DNA of 64,000 nt from contig CABZFH010000006.1 in the NCBI GenBank assembly GCA_902524895.1, positions 43,868 to 107,867 on the forward strand. The letters are read 5' to 3'. This DNA is from an uncultured Alphaproteobacteria bacterium (GTDB taxonomy: Bacteria; Pseudomonadota; Alphaproteobacteria; Methylaequorales; Methylaequoraceae). This document shows, one piece after another, positions 44,102 to 53,665 of the stretch; position 1 is the stretch's first letter, and each line of letters begins with the position of its first letter. The translations under genes and the position numbers were made by a program. The notes under the pieces were generated by a model. The model had not been told where the DNA came from. It did not search any database and was given only the letters and a program-made list of their open reading frames with translations.

Positions 44102-44768
44102 TATCCTCAATCTCTCCATCTTTAATTTTGATAATTTTGTCAGATTTTTTTGCTAGATTTTCATCATGTGTTACCAAAACTAGACTTTTTTGGTATCTCT
44201 TTGAATAATCAAATAAAATTTTGATCACAATACTAGAATTCTTTGCATCTAGGTTTCCTGTTGGTTCATCAGCAAGAATTATTTCTGGGTTAAAAGAAAT
44301 AGATCTTGCAATTGCTACTCTCTGCTGCTCCCCTCCAGAAAGTTCTGAAGGGAGATTATTAATTTTTTTACCAAGGCCTAATTCTTCAAGTATTGCTATT
44401 GCTTTTTTTTTTGGATTTATTAATTTATTAATTTCTAGAGGAAACATAACATTTTCAAGTGCGGAATAATTTGGTAATAAATAAAAATCTTGAAATATCA
44501 TCCCAATTTTAGATTTTCTTATTTCAATTATTTGTTCCTCGGAAATCTTTGTAAAATTATAATTTTCGAAAGTCATTAAGCCACCTGATGCTCTTTGTAA
44601 TCCAGCCATTATCATCAACAAGCTTGTTTTTCCAGAACCACTTTCACCGATAATCGAGACTCTTTCATTTTTTTTGATCTTTAAGCTTATATTATTTAAT
44701 ATGTTAATTTTTTCTTGCTTTAACATATAATGAAGACTTATATTTTTTAATGAAAATAAATAACCCAT
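44094..44768 (-). CDS. ybbA: ABC transporter ATP-binding protein, YbbA/LolD family
   Basis: The 224-aa ATPase has Walker [18 protein letters not shown]-loop [17 protein letters not shown], signature [14 protein letters not shown], Walker [13 protein letters not shown] and switch VTHDE. The ATG at 44768 keeps the first beta strand; it overlaps the tesA ATG on the other strand in the palindrome CATG, leaving no intergenic DNA. It pairs with ybbP directly downstream. Confidence 0.94.
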   Translation of the reverse strand: MGYLFSLKNISLHYMLKQEKINILNNISLKIKKNERVSIIGESGSGKTSLLMIMAGLQRASGGLMTFENYNFTKISEEQIIEIRKSKIGMIFQDFYLLPNYSALENVMFPLEINKLINPKKKAIAILEELGLGKKINNLPSELSGGEQQRVAIARSISFNPEIILADEPTGNLDAKNSSIVIKILFDYSKRYQKSLVLVTHDENLAKKSDKIIKIKDGEIEDND

Positions 44769-45399
44769 GATCAAATTTATATTTCTATACTTATTTTTCT
44801 TTATTTTAAATTCAAATGAACTTTACTGTAAAACAAAAATAGTTCTATTTGGAGACAGCTTGATGGCTGGATATGGTTTAGAAAAAAAAGACCACTTATC
44901 AACTATTCTTCAACATAGCTTAAGAAATAAAGGTTATGACGTCAAGGTTATTAATGCAAGTGTTTCAGGTGACACTACAAATGGAGGTCTTAATAGATTG
45001 AATTGGACATTAGAAGAGAGAGATTTAGGAATTTTTATTCTGTGTTTAGGTGCTAATGATATGCTCAGAGGCCTAAAACCAGAAATTATTAAAGAGAATC
45101 TTAGAAATATAATTATGCTTGTTAAAAAAAGAAAAATTAAAATTTTACTGGCTGGAATGTTGGCTCAAAGAAGTTATGGGTTAGAATATAAATCTGAATT
45201 TGATAAAATATATGCAGATCTTGCAAGAGAATTTAAAATTTTTTACATTCCTTTTCTACTTGAAGGTGTAGCTTTGAAAAAAGAATATAACCTTCCAGAC
45301 GGAAAACATCCAAATAAAAAAGGCATTAAAATTATAAGTAACAATATCCAAAAAGAAATTATACTCATGCTTGAAGATGAAAAAAATAAGAGAAGTTAA
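44767..45399 (+). CDS. tesA: Periplasmic GDSL lysophospholipase/thioesterase TesA
   Basis: SGNH hydrolase of 210 aa with signal peptide (about 1-21). Block I is VLFGDSLMAGYGL with the Ser nucleophile, block III is CLGANDMLRGL, and block V is LPDGKHPNKKG with Asp and His. Acts on lysophospholipids, thioesters and esters in the periplasm. It is divergent from ybbA with overlapping start codons and overlaps the siderophore-interacting protein gene at its 3-prime end by 23 bases. Confidence 0.94.
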   Translation: MIKFIFLYLFFFILNSNELYCKTKIVLFGDSLMAGYGLEKKDHLSTILQHSLRNKGYDVKVINASVSGDTTNGGLNRLNWTLEERDLGIFILCLGANDMLRGLKPEIIKENLRNIIMLVKKRKIKILLAGMLAQRSYGLEYKSEFDKIYADLAREFKIFYIPFLLEGVALKKEYNLPDGKHPNKKGIKIISNNIQKEIILMLEDEKNKRS

Positions 45400-46129
45400 A
45401 GTTTCTAAGATTACAAAACTTAGTGCGAATTTCAAAATAGTCACTTTTACTGGGGATGATCTAAATGATTTTCCCACTTTAAAAAATGGAGGATACATAA
45501 AGTTATTATTTTCTGAAAAACCTCTAGATTTAAATTATCAATTTGTAAGACCATTCACTATAAAAAACTTTTCTAGAGAAAAACTAGAATTAGAAATATT
45601 GTTTACTAATCTGCAATCGTCCAGTGGACTAGCATCGAAATGGTCTCAAAAAATAAAAATAAACGATAAAATCCTAATTTCTGGACCTGGATCTAATAAA
45701 TCATTGTCATTATTGTCAAAATGGTATTTGTTTATTGGTGATTTTACTGCATTGGCGGCTATTAGTGTTTATCTGAAAAATCTTGACGAAAAATCAAGAG
45801 GATTAGCAATAATAGAAATAAAATCTAAAAAAGACAAAATTGAATTAGAAAAACCAGTCAACTTTGAAATAAAGTGGGTTTTAAGTTCCAAAGTTAATAA
45901 TTTTTCTCAATATAAAAATAAATTGCAAAATATCACGTGGTTAAGTCACCAACCAAGTGTTTGGGCTGCGTGTGAGTTTGAACTGATGAAAAAATTAAGA
46001 AACTTTTTAATAAAAGATAAAAAAATCCTAAAAGAAAATATTTATATTTCAAGCTACTGGAAGAAGGGTTTAGATCAAGAAGAACATAAAATTATAAAAA
46101 AAAAAGATTTCCAAAAATGGGAAAGTTAA
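45377..46129 (+). CDS. Siderophore-interacting (ViuB/FAD-binding) family protein
   Basis: The 250-aa protein (ATG 45377; an upstream TTG adds two residues) has the FAD barrel with YQFVRPFTIKNF, corresponding to the RxYTxR flavin motif but with Phe for Tyr, SGLASKWSQKIKINDKILISGPG, and a C-terminal NAD(P)-type domain with WYLFIGDFTALAAIS and WAACEFELMKKLRNFL, ending YISSYWKKGLDQEEH. Family members reduce ferric siderophores. No siderophore genes are nearby. Confidence 0.88.
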   Translation: MKKIREVKVSKITKLSANFKIVTFTGDDLNDFPTLKNGGYIKLLFSEKPLDLNYQFVRPFTIKNFSREKLELEILFTNLQSSSGLASKWSQKIKINDKILISGPGSNKSLSLLSKWYLFIGDFTALAAISVYLKNLDEKSRGLAIIEIKSKKDKIELEKPVNFEIKWVLSSKVNNFSQYKNKLQNITWLSHQPSVWAACEFELMKKLRNFLIKDKKILKENIYISSYWKKGLDQEEHKIIKKKDFQKWES

Positions 46130-46150
46130 ATTTTGAAAATTTCTTATATT

Positions 46151-46573
46151 TTATTTTTTTATTTCATTTCCGTTTACTAGAAAAAAAATACCTATCAATA
46201 ACAAAAAAATTTGTTCACTTTTAAATAGTTTAGAATTTATAAACCAATCGGAATGGGCAAAATAAAACGCACAAATCATTATTATTACAATTATAAATGC
46301 TGAGAGACGAGTCAGATAGTTTCCTACTTTTTTATTAATAAAACCAGAAACGATTAATAAAACTCCAGAAGAAACTTCAGACAAAGCTACAAATGAAGAT
46401 AAAATTGGACCGAAATTAAAAAATTTCATTAAATTCTCTGGTGGTAGTGGAAACTTATCACTTCCATGTAATATGAAAGATATTCCTAAACCAAATCGCA
46501 ATAGAAAAAAAGAAAATACTTTAAATTTTTTGTATAAAATCTGATTAAATTTATTAGATAATTCCGTAAACAT
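46151..46573 (-). CDS. DoxX-family membrane protein
   Basis: The 140 aa contain four hydrophobic helices with RFGLGISFILHGSDKF, a DoxX start pattern, and GFINKKVGNYLTRLSAFIIVI. DoxX proteins are small inner-membrane proteins with roles in redox and sulfur metabolism. Converges on the preceding flavoprotein gene with 21 bases between. Function here unknown. Confidence 0.85.
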   Translation of the reverse strand: MFTELSNKFNQILYKKFKVFSFFLLRFGLGISFILHGSDKFPLPPENLMKFFNFGPILSSFVALSEVSSGVLLIVSGFINKKVGNYLTRLSAFIIVIIMICAFYFAHSDWFINSKLFKSEQIFLLLIGIFFLVNGNEIKK

Positions 46574-46668
46574 AACTTTACTCTATTACTTTTATAACTA
46601 TGTATTTGAGATTAAATATAAAAATAAATATAATTTAATTAAGTTAAAAAAGATAATAATTATTTTAT

Positions 46669-46746
46669 TGGGGTGGCTGAGGGGATTTGAACCCCCGGCC
46701 TCCGGTACCACAAACCAGCGCTCTAACCAGCTGAGCTACAGCCACC
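46669..46746 (-). tRNA. tRNA-His (GTG)
   Basis: On the minus strand the sequence folds into a tRNA with acceptor GTGGCT/AGCCAC, an extra G at -1 facing C73 (the tRNA-His hallmark), D-arm GCTCAGCTGGTTAGAGC, anticodon stem CTGGT/ACCGG with loop TTGTGGT (anticodon GTG), and T-arm GGGGG-TTCAAAT-CCCCT. CCA is encoded (complement at 46669-46671). It lies between doxX and the aminotransferase gene. Confidence 0.97.
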
Positions 46747-46849
46747 ATATTTTGGAAATTACGCAATTTTGAAACGTAAGTCAATTCATTATACTGATAA
46801 ACTTTACTTAGAAATTTGCATAATTATAAAATTCTTATATATTTTGCCT

Positions 46850-48019
46850 ATGGATGGATTAAACAAGTCAATGTATGATATCGGTACAGACAACGCCTTT
46901 TCAATAATGGCAAGGTCTAACAAACTTTTAACTGAAGGAAATGACGTAATTAATCTGTGTATCGGTCAACCAGATTTTCCTACACCCAAAAACATTATTG
47001 AAGCAGCATGTAAAGCGATTCGAGATGGACATCATGGTTACACACCATCAAATGGAATGTCTTCAATAAGGGAGGCGGTAGCTAATTATTTTGAAAGAAA
47101 TAATAAAACACCCATTGATCCAAATAACGTATTAATAACACCAGGAGGAAAAGCTGTTATTTTTTACACTATGCTTATGTTTGGCCAACCTGGTGTAGAG
47201 ATTATAATACCAAATCCAGGATTTATGGCTTACAAGTCAATGGTAGATTATACAGGAGCAACTCCAGTTAATTTACCCCATAAGATGGAAAATAATTTTT
47301 CGTTTGATGCGGATGAGCTTTTATCTTTGATTACTGACAAAACAAGATTAATAGTCTTTAATTCTCCAGGTAACCCAACAGGAGGGGTTGTAAATGAAAA
47401 AGAGTTTGAAAAACTTGTTGACGGTCTTTCAAAATATCCAAACATTTTTATACTTTCTGACGAAATATACAGTAGAATAATATTTGAAAACAATAACCAT
47501 AAGAGTTTACTTTCATATCCACAGATCAAAGATCAAGTTATAGTTCTTGACGGATGGTCAAAAACATATGCTATGACAGGTTGGAGACTTGGTTATGGAA
47601 TATTTCCCAAAAAATTAATTCAATTTGCTGAAAAACTTGCAACAAATTGTCACTCTTGTGTTAATACAGCAACACAATATGCAGGAATTGAGGCTTTATC
47701 TGGACCTCAAGACGAAGTTGAAAAAATGATTAAAGAATTTAAGTTAAGAAAAGATTTTATGGTTGAAGAACTCAATAAAATCAAAAATATTTCATGCGTA
47801 AATCCAGGTGGTGCTTTTTACGTTTTTCCACAAATTTTAAAAGATAATTTTACTTCTCAGCAAATTTCAAATGAATTGCTAGAAAAAAAATATTTAGCTA
47901 CTGTTCCAGGATCATCATTTGGTTCAGAAGGTGAAGGATTTTTGAGAATATCATACGCAAGCAAAATTAAAAACTTAAAAAGAGCTATTCATTTAATTGA
48001 AGAGTTTATGAGTGAATAA
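46850..48019 (+). CDS. Class I/II PLP-dependent aminotransferase
   Basis: I use the ATG at 46850 (389 aa, MDGLNKSMYDIG), though a TTG at 46769 opens the frame. Fold type I motifs are NLCIGQPDFPTP, NSPGNPTGGVV, LSDEIYSRIIF with the pyridine-binding Asp, DGWSKTYAMTGWRLGYG with the PLP Lys, and the C-terminal Arg in FLRISYAS that binds the substrate carboxylate. Aspartate-aminotransferase-like subgroup; the exact amino acid is not decided. It precedes glnB-glnA, which fits a nitrogen role. Confidence 0.92.
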   Translation: MDGLNKSMYDIGTDNAFSIMARSNKLLTEGNDVINLCIGQPDFPTPKNIIEAACKAIRDGHHGYTPSNGMSSIREAVANYFERNNKTPIDPNNVLITPGGKAVIFYTMLMFGQPGVEIIIPNPGFMAYKSMVDYTGATPVNLPHKMENNFSFDADELLSLITDKTRLIVFNSPGNPTGGVVNEKEFEKLVDGLSKYPNIFILSDEIYSRIIFENNNHKSLLSYPQIKDQVIVLDGWSKTYAMTGWRLGYGIFPKKLIQFAEKLATNCHSCVNTATQYAGIEALSGPQDEVEKMIKEFKLRKDFMVEELNKIKNISCVNPGGAFYVFPQILKDNFTSQQISNELLEKKYLATVPGSSFGSEGEGFLRISYASKIKNLKRAIHLIEEFMSE

Positions 48020-48110
48020 TTTTTAAGCTTTTTTGCTTTTTAAATTGTTTAAAATTTAATCATATTGTATGATAAGTGTTTAGATTTTAGTTAAAGTTGT
48101 TGGTTTTTAG

Positions 48111-48479
<369 letters not shown>

Positions 48480-48496
48480 TTTTAAAGGAGGATATT

Positions 48497-49906
48497 ATGT
48501 CAGAAATAGATAAAGTACTAAAAATGCTTAAGGATAAAGAAGTAAAGTATGTTGATTTAAGATTTACTGATACAAAGGGTAAACTTCAGCATACGGCACA
48601 AACGGTTAATACTATTGACGCTTCTACATTTGAAGACGGGATAATGTTTGATGGTTCTTCGATAGCAGGGTGGAAAGACATTAATGAGGCTGATATGATA
48701 TTGAAACCTGATCCTTCTACTGCTGTAATGGATCCATTTACAGCTCAACCTCAATGCGTATTGTTTTGCGATGTAATTGAGCCAGATGATGGTAAGCCAT
48801 ACGAATTAGACCCAAGAAGCACTGGAAAAAAAGCAGAGAATTATTTAAAAGAATCTGGAATTGGCGATCAATGCTTTTTTGGTCCAGAAGCAGAATTTTT
48901 TATGTTTGATGATGTAAAATGGAGTACTAATCAAGAATACACATTTTACAGCATAGATTCTGAAGAAGGTGCATATAATACTGGAACAGATATGGAAGGT
49001 GGAAATATGGGACATAGACCCAAAGATAAGGGTGGTTATTTCCCTGTACCTCCAGTTGATTCTGCAATGGATATTAGAGCCGAAATGGTTTCTACAATGA
49101 TGGAAATGGGCTTAGATATGGAAAAACATCACCATGAAGTAGCTCCATCGCAACATGAACTTGGAATGAAATATAACTCTTTAGTATCTAGCGCAGACGA
49201 CTTACAAATTTATAAATATTGTGTGCACATGGTTGCTCAGGCTTATGGAAAAACAGCAACATTTATGCCTAAACCTGTTTATAATGACAATGGTTCGGGA
49301 ATGCATGTACACCAGTCAGTTTGGAAAGAAGGAAATTCGGTTTTTGCTGGAAACGGTTATAATGGTCTTTCAGATGAATGTCTTTACTATATTGGTGGTA
49401 TTATAAAACATGCTAAAGCTATTAATGCTTTTTCAAATGCAACTACAAATAGTTATAAACGTTTAATACCGGGATTTGAAGCTCCTGTACTCTTAGCTTA
49501 TTCTTTCAGAAATAGATCGGCTGCTTGCAGGGTTCCTTATGTTAGTAGTCCAAAGGCAGCAAGATTTGAAGTAAGATTTGGGGATGCATCTGGAAATCCT
49601 TACTTTACATTTGCATCTATGCTTATGGCAGGTATTGACGGAATAAAAAATAAAATACATCCTGGTGATGCCATGGATAAAGATCTTTATGCACTCTCTG
49701 AAGAAGAGTTAAAAGATATACCTACTGTTTGTGGAAGTTTGCGAGAAGCATTAGAGTCTCTTGACCAAGATAGAGACTTTCTGAAAGCTGGTAACGTTTT
49801 TACAGACAATCTGATTGATGCATATATATCCTTGAAAATGGATGAAGTTTTGCAATTTGAGCATCATCCACATCCTGTAGAGTTTAAAATGTATTACTCA
49901 GTATAA
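48497..49906 (+). CDS. glnA: Glutamine synthetase, type I
   Basis: The 469-aa enzyme makes glutamine from glutamate, ammonia and ATP. Visible are [18 protein letters not shown], the metal residues [25 protein letters not shown], the ATP site [11 protein letters not shown] and NRSAACRVP, and the adenylylation loop [13 protein letters not shown] with its Tyr. So activity is probably regulated by GlnE. AAGGAGG at 48485-48491 gives strong initiation. A 14-bp perfect hairpin (49916-49950) follows the stop. Confidence 0.97.
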   Translation: MSEIDKVLKMLKDKEVKYVDLRFTDTKGKLQHTAQTVNTIDASTFEDGIMFDGSSIAGWKDINEADMILKPDPSTAVMDPFTAQPQCVLFCDVIEPDDGKPYELDPRSTGKKAENYLKESGIGDQCFFGPEAEFFMFDDVKWSTNQEYTFYSIDSEEGAYNTGTDMEGGNMGHRPKDKGGYFPVPPVDSAMDIRAEMVSTMMEMGLDMEKHHHEVAPSQHELGMKYNSLVSSADDLQIYKYCVHMVAQAYGKTATFMPKPVYNDNGSGMHVHQSVWKEGNSVFAGNGYNGLSDECLYYIGGIIKHAKAINAFSNATTNSYKRLIPGFEAPVLLAYSFRNRSAACRVPYVSSPKAARFEVRFGDASGNPYFTFASMLMAGIDGIKNKIHPGDAMDKDLYALSEEELKDIPTVCGSLREALESLDQDRDFLKAGNVFTDNLIDAYISLKMDEVLQFEHHPHPVEFKMYYSV

Positions 49907-49915
49907 TTTAACATT

Positions 49916-49950
49916 CAAAGAGTTATCTAATTAACATAGATAACTCTTTG
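49916..49950. terminator. Perfect hairpin between glnA and the convergent hydrolase gene
   Basis: CAAAGAGTTATCTA (49916-49929) and TAGATAACTCTTTG (49937-49950) form a 14-bp stem with a seven-base loop. No long U-tract follows in either direction, so it may act as an mRNA-stabilising or Rho-assisted end rather than a classic intrinsic terminator. The last codons of the gene at 49923-50462 lie in the stem. Confidence 0.6.
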
Positions 49951-50462
49951 AACTCTTTATGTTTAGAATCTTCTATTAATTCAAATAAAACCATCTCAGA
50001 ATTTACAACATTGATTCCTTTTGAACGCATCCTTTCAATTCCTAATAAATGACTTTCACTATTCCTTGAGTTTACAGCATCTTCAGATACAAATACTTCA
50101 AAAGAGTTATTAAATAAATCCATACATGTCTGAAAAACACAAATATGTGTTTCCACGCCACACACGATAATTTGTTTTTTTGAAATTCTTGTTAAATTGC
50201 GTCTAAAATTCAAGTTTTTCCAACAAGAAAAAGTAGTTTTTTCGTTTTTAATTACTTTCTTAGTATTAATCTCAATTTCCGGAATTGTTTTTCCCAATCC
50301 TCTGGGATATTGCTCACTGATAAATATGGGTAAATTCAATTGAGAAAAAATTTTTAAGAGAATATTAATATTCTTGATCAACTTTTTTTTTTGGGAGATT
50401 AATGGAAATAATTTTTCTTGAACATCAACAACTACTAACACTGATTCATTTAGACTAATCAT
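49923..50462 (-). CDS. Isochorismatase-like cysteine hydrolase
   Basis: The 179-aa alpha/beta hydrolase has the Asp in LVVVDVQEKLF, Lys in EKTTFSCW and the nucleophilic Cys in IVCGVETHICVFQTCMD, giving the Asp-Lys-Cys triad of the isochorismatase/YcaC group. The substrate is unknown; nicotinamidase or isochorismate activity is not suggested by the neighbours. It converges on glnA and shares its hairpin. Confidence 0.87.
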   Translation of the reverse strand: MISLNESVLVVVDVQEKLFPLISQKKKLIKNINILLKIFSQLNLPIFISEQYPRGLGKTIPEIEINTKKVIKNEKTTFSCWKNLNFRRNLTRISKKQIIVCGVETHICVFQTCMDLFNNSFEVFVSEDAVNSRNSESHLLGIERMRSKGINVVNSEMVLFELIEDSKHKEFKELSMLIR

Positions 50463-50506
50463 AATGATGTACTTAAATTTTAAAAATTGTGATGAGAAGT
50501 TTAGTG

Positions 50507-51040
50507 TTAATCTAAGGCTTTTTCAACCTGATTTGTAAAACTTTGCGAAGTAGGGCTTGTCATTGAAGAAAACCAATTGATTATTTGACCATCTTTTCCT
50601 ATCAAGTATTTATGAAAGTTCCATCGAGGAGTGCCAATAACTGATACATTTTCACTGATCCATTTATATATTGGGTGAGCATTATCGCCCTTAACTTTTG
50701 TGATTTTAGTAAGTGGAAAATTAACTCCGAATCTAATCTCGCAAAATTCTTTAACATCTGAGTCTTTACTAAACTCCTGATTAAAATCATTTGAAGGCAC
50801 TCCGAGAACGACGAAACCGTCATCTTTATATCTGTCATAAATAGTTTGTAATCCGGAATATTGGGGCGTAAACCCACATTTAGAAGCAGTGTTAACAAGC
50901 AACACAACTTTGTTTTTATAATCTGATAAATCAAGATTTCCGCCTTCGATAGTCTCTATTGAAAAGTCATGGAAGCTTTGTGTTTTTGATTCAACCATTG
51001 TAACAAAAAAAAATAAATATAATACAGTTAATACCTTCAT
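50507..51040 (-). CDS. Glutathione peroxidase family protein, exported
   Basis: The 177-aa thioredoxin-fold peroxidase begins with a signal peptide (about 1-18) and so is likely periplasmic. The catalytic Cys is in NTASKCGFTPQYSGLQ; the Gln and Trp of the tetrad appear in VPSNDFNQEF and PRWNFHKYLI. The Cys (not selenocysteine) type usually uses thioredoxin. It adds to the peroxide defence of this window with katG and ohrR. Divergent from the lipoprotein gene at 51097. Confidence 0.92.
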   Translation of the reverse strand: MKVLTVLYLFFFVTMVESKTQSFHDFSIETIEGGNLDLSDYKNKVVLLVNTASKCGFTPQYSGLQTIYDRYKDDGFVVLGVPSNDFNQEFSKDSDVKEFCEIRFGVNFPLTKITKVKGDNAHPIYKWISENVSVIGTPRWNFHKYLIGKDGQIINWFSSMTSPTSQSFTNQVEKALD

Positions 51041-51096
51041 AATAATTAAATAATAATTCTTATTGAAAAAAAAAGTATTATTTTTAATATTAATTC

Positions 51097-51528
51097 ATGA
51101 ATTTTTTTTTTTCAATTAAACCTATTCCTCTTTTGTTATTGATCATTCTCGTTGGTTGCTCAGGTGAGAGGTTAATACCCACTAAGGGACCTGACGGTGA
51201 GCCTGGCTCTGAACTAAATTTTGCGCAATTTGACGACATTCCTATTCCAATAGGATCATCTTTAAATCATAAAGACTCCATTATAATATCCAAAAAAAAA
51301 AGTTGGCTAGGGCGATTGGTTTTTGATTCTAATAAAAAACAATTATGGATATTTGATTTTTTTAGAAATGAATTGCCAAAATTTGGATGGAAAAAGCTTT
51401 CTGAAGTGCGAGCGGATTACAGTATTTTAAATTATACCAATGAAGAAAGATTAGCTTCAATTCAAATTTTTCCAAATGCAATTATTGGCTCTACCGTATC
51501 AATAACAGTAACTGAAACAGAAAACTAA
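51097..51528 (+). CDS. Putative lipoprotein
   Basis: The 143-aa product has an N-terminal hydrophobic segment and lipobox LVGC (Cys21). The mature part is predicted alpha/beta with DDIPIPIGSSLN, FRNELPKFGWKKLSEVRADYS and SVSITVTE at the end, a pattern of small DUF-type lipoproteins found in alphaproteobacteria. Function unknown. Divergent from the glutathione peroxidase gene by 56 bases. Confidence 0.75.
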   Translation: MNFFFSIKPIPLLLLIILVGCSGERLIPTKGPDGEPGSELNFAQFDDIPIPIGSSLNHKDSIIISKKKSWLGRLVFDSNKKQLWIFDFFRNELPKFGWKKLSEVRADYSILNYTNEERLASIQIFPNAIIGSTVSITVTETEN

Positions 51529-51569
51529 AATCAAGGTATCTAATCTATAATTAAACTTTTTTAATTATT

Positions 51570-51657
51570 TGGTGCGGTCGAGAAGACTCGAACTTCCACA
51601 GGTTAATAACCTACAACGACCTCAACGTTGCGCGTCTACCAGTTCCGCCACGACCGC
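51570..51657 (-). tRNA. tRNA-Leu (GAG)
   Basis: A class II tRNA on the minus strand: acceptor GCGGTCG/CGACCGC, D-arm TGGCGGAACTGGTAGACGCG, anticodon stem CAACG/CGTTG with loop TTGAGGT (anticodon GAG), long variable arm AGGTTATTAACCT, T-arm GGAAG/CTTCT, discriminator A and encoded CCA. Its 5-prime end is only four bases after the pccA stop on the same strand. Confidence 0.97.
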
Positions 51658-51661
51658 AAAT

Positions 51662-53653
51662 TTATTTCTCAAACTCTATTATGCTTTGGTCTACATCAAG
51701 ACTATCCCCTTCTTTGGCAAAAATTTTTTTTACTACCAAATCTTTTTCAGCCTTAATAATGTTTTCCATTTTCATTGCCTCAATAATAACTAAAGGTTCA
51801 TCTTCTTGAATTTTTTGTCCTTTTTTAACTAGTATAGTTGTAAGTAATCCAGGCATCGGCGACAATAAAAAGTTTGATGTATCTTTTTTTTTTCTTGGAA
51901 TCATTAAAGAGTTTAATGCGGTATGCTCATTTGAAAGAACTATCATAGTCATCTTTGTACTTTTATGAGTTATGGTGTAACGAGGACCATCTCTACTTAC
52001 CTCAAAATAAAGTACTTTATTGTCAATTAATGCTGACAGTAATGGAAACCCTATTTTCCAATCACTTTTTACTTTGAAATACTTATTTTTTACGTATAAA
52101 TCATAATTTTTATTGTATGCATTGAATGAAATTTTTGTTCTGATTTTTTTTTGGCTTGTAATTACATTCCAAACAGAACCTATCATTCTATTAAATCCTT
52201 TTACTTGATTAGATATTGAAGCAGCTCGTTGCATATATTTATAATGAACAAATGTAACAATAGCACATATTTCATCGAAATAGTGAGTTTCTGCTTCCTC
52301 AGAATTATAACCTTCTGCATAATTTTTTCCTATAAAATCCGTTGAAAACTTTCCATTAATAAAATTTTCATTTTGAAAAATATTGGATAAAAAATCTCTG
52401 TTAGTTTTTACCCCATCAATTAAATATCTATCTAGAGCATTAACCATAGACTCAATTGCAGATTTTCGATCTTTACTGTAGACGCACAATTTGGAAATCA
52501 TCGGATCATAATACATACTAATTTCTGACCCCTCAACTACACCAGAGTCAATTCTTATTCCTTTGCTTACTGGTTCTATATACCTTGTTAAACGACCAAT
52601 CGATGGCAAGAAGTTTCTTGAAGAATCCTCTGCATAAATCCTTGCTTCTATTGCTGAACCATTGAAATTAATATCTTCTTGCTTCAAGTTTAGTTTTTTT
52701 CCTTCAGCAATATTAATCATTAAATGAACCAAATCTATTCCAGTTATTAATTCCGTTACAGGATGTTCAACTTGTAACCTAGTATTCATTTCTAAGAAAT
52801 AAAAATTTTTATTTTTATCAACAACAAATTCAACTGTTCCTGCAGAATAATACCCTACAGATTTAGCTAAACTAATTGCTTGTATTGCCATTTTTTCTCT
52901 TAATACATCATCAACAAATACGCTTGGAGCTTCTTCCAATACTTTTTGATGTCTTCTTTGAATTGAGCATTCTCTTTCTCCCAAATGAATAATGTTACCG
53001 TACTGATCCCCAACTATTTGAATCTCTATATGTCTAGGTTCTTGAATAAATTTTTCTATAAAAACTCTATCATCTCCAAAACTTGATTTAGCTTCATTTA
53101 TGGCCGAATTAAAATTTTCTTTTAGTTGTTTATCATTAAAGGCAATTCTCATTCCTTTTCCACCACCTCCAGCTGATGCCTTGACCATTACAGGATATTT
53201 TATCAAATTGGCTTCTTTAATAGCCTCTTCAACAGAATTAATAATTTTTATTCCTCCAGGAACAACTGAAACCCCCGATTCTTTTGCGATTTTTTTAGAT
53301 TTAATCTTATCTCCCATGACTGAAATAGCTGAACTAGGGGGACCAATAAAAATCTTTCCAGCTTTTTCCACTGCATCGCTGAAATTTACATTCTCAGATA
53401 AAAATCCATATCCAGGATGAACAGCATCAGCATTGGTTTTATTCATTGCTTCGATAATCTTGTTTATATCTAAATAACTTTCAGCTGAAGTTATTCCTCC
53501 AATATTGACTGATTCGTCAGCAAGTTCAACATGCGGTGAGTTAATATCGACATCCGAACACACTGAGACTGTTCTTATGCCAGTTTTTTGAGCAGTTCTA
53601 ATTATTCTGCATGCTATTTCACCTCTATTAGCTATTAAAATTTTTGAAAACAT
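51662..53653 (-). CDS. pccA: Propionyl/acetyl-CoA carboxylase alpha subunit (biotin carboxylase + biotin carrier)
   Basis: The 663-aa subunit has an N-terminal biotin carboxylase (1-450) with MFSKILIANRGEIACR, ATP loop SAGGGGKGMRIAF and EMNTRLQVEHPVTE, a linker domain (BT-like, about 450-590) and a C-terminal biotinyl domain with EAMKMENII. It is second after pccB on the minus strand. Propionyl-CoA is the probable substrate by domain layout; 3-methylcrotonyl-CoA or geranyl-CoA are alternatives. Confidence 0.92.
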   Translation of the reverse strand: MFSKILIANRGEIACRIIRTAQKTGIRTVSVCSDVDINSPHVELADESVNIGGITSAESYLDINKIIEAMNKTNADAVHPGYGFLSENVNFSDAVEKAGKIFIGPPSSAISVMGDKIKSKKIAKESGVSVVPGGIKIINSVEEAIKEANLIKYPVMVKASAGGGGKGMRIAFNDKQLKENFNSAINEAKSSFGDDRVFIEKFIQEPRHIEIQIVGDQYGNIIHLGERECSIQRRHQKVLEEAPSVFVDDVLREKMAIQAISLAKSVGYYSAGTVEFVVDKNKNFYFLEMNTRLQVEHPVTELITGIDLVHLMINIAEGKKLNLKQEDINFNGSAIEARIYAEDSSRNFLPSIGRLTRYIEPVSKGIRIDSGVVEGSEISMYYDPMISKLCVYSKDRKSAIESMVNALDRYLIDGVKTNRDFLSNIFQNENFINGKFSTDFIGKNYAEGYNSEEAETHYFDEICAIVTFVHYKYMQRAASISNQVKGFNRMIGSVWNVITSQKKIRTKISFNAYNKNYDLYVKNKYFKVKSDWKIGFPLLSALIDNKVLYFEVSRDGPRYTITHKSTKMTMIVLSNEHTALNSLMIPRKKKDTSNFLLSPMPGLLTTILVKKGQKIQEDEPLVIIEAMKMENIIKAEKDLVVKKIFAKEGDSLDVDQSIIEFEK

Positions 53654-53665
53654 TCTTATCTCAAA

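Noticed and set aside
46769..46849. N-terminal extension of the aminotransferase from TTG
   Set aside because: It begins 22 bases after the tRNA-His gene, has no family similarity and no ribosome-binding site; ATG 46850 gives the usual N-terminus.
50602..50934. Second minus-strand frame inside the glutathione peroxidase gene
   Set aside because: The main frame is intact with all catalytic motifs; the alternative frame is out of phase and has no family features.
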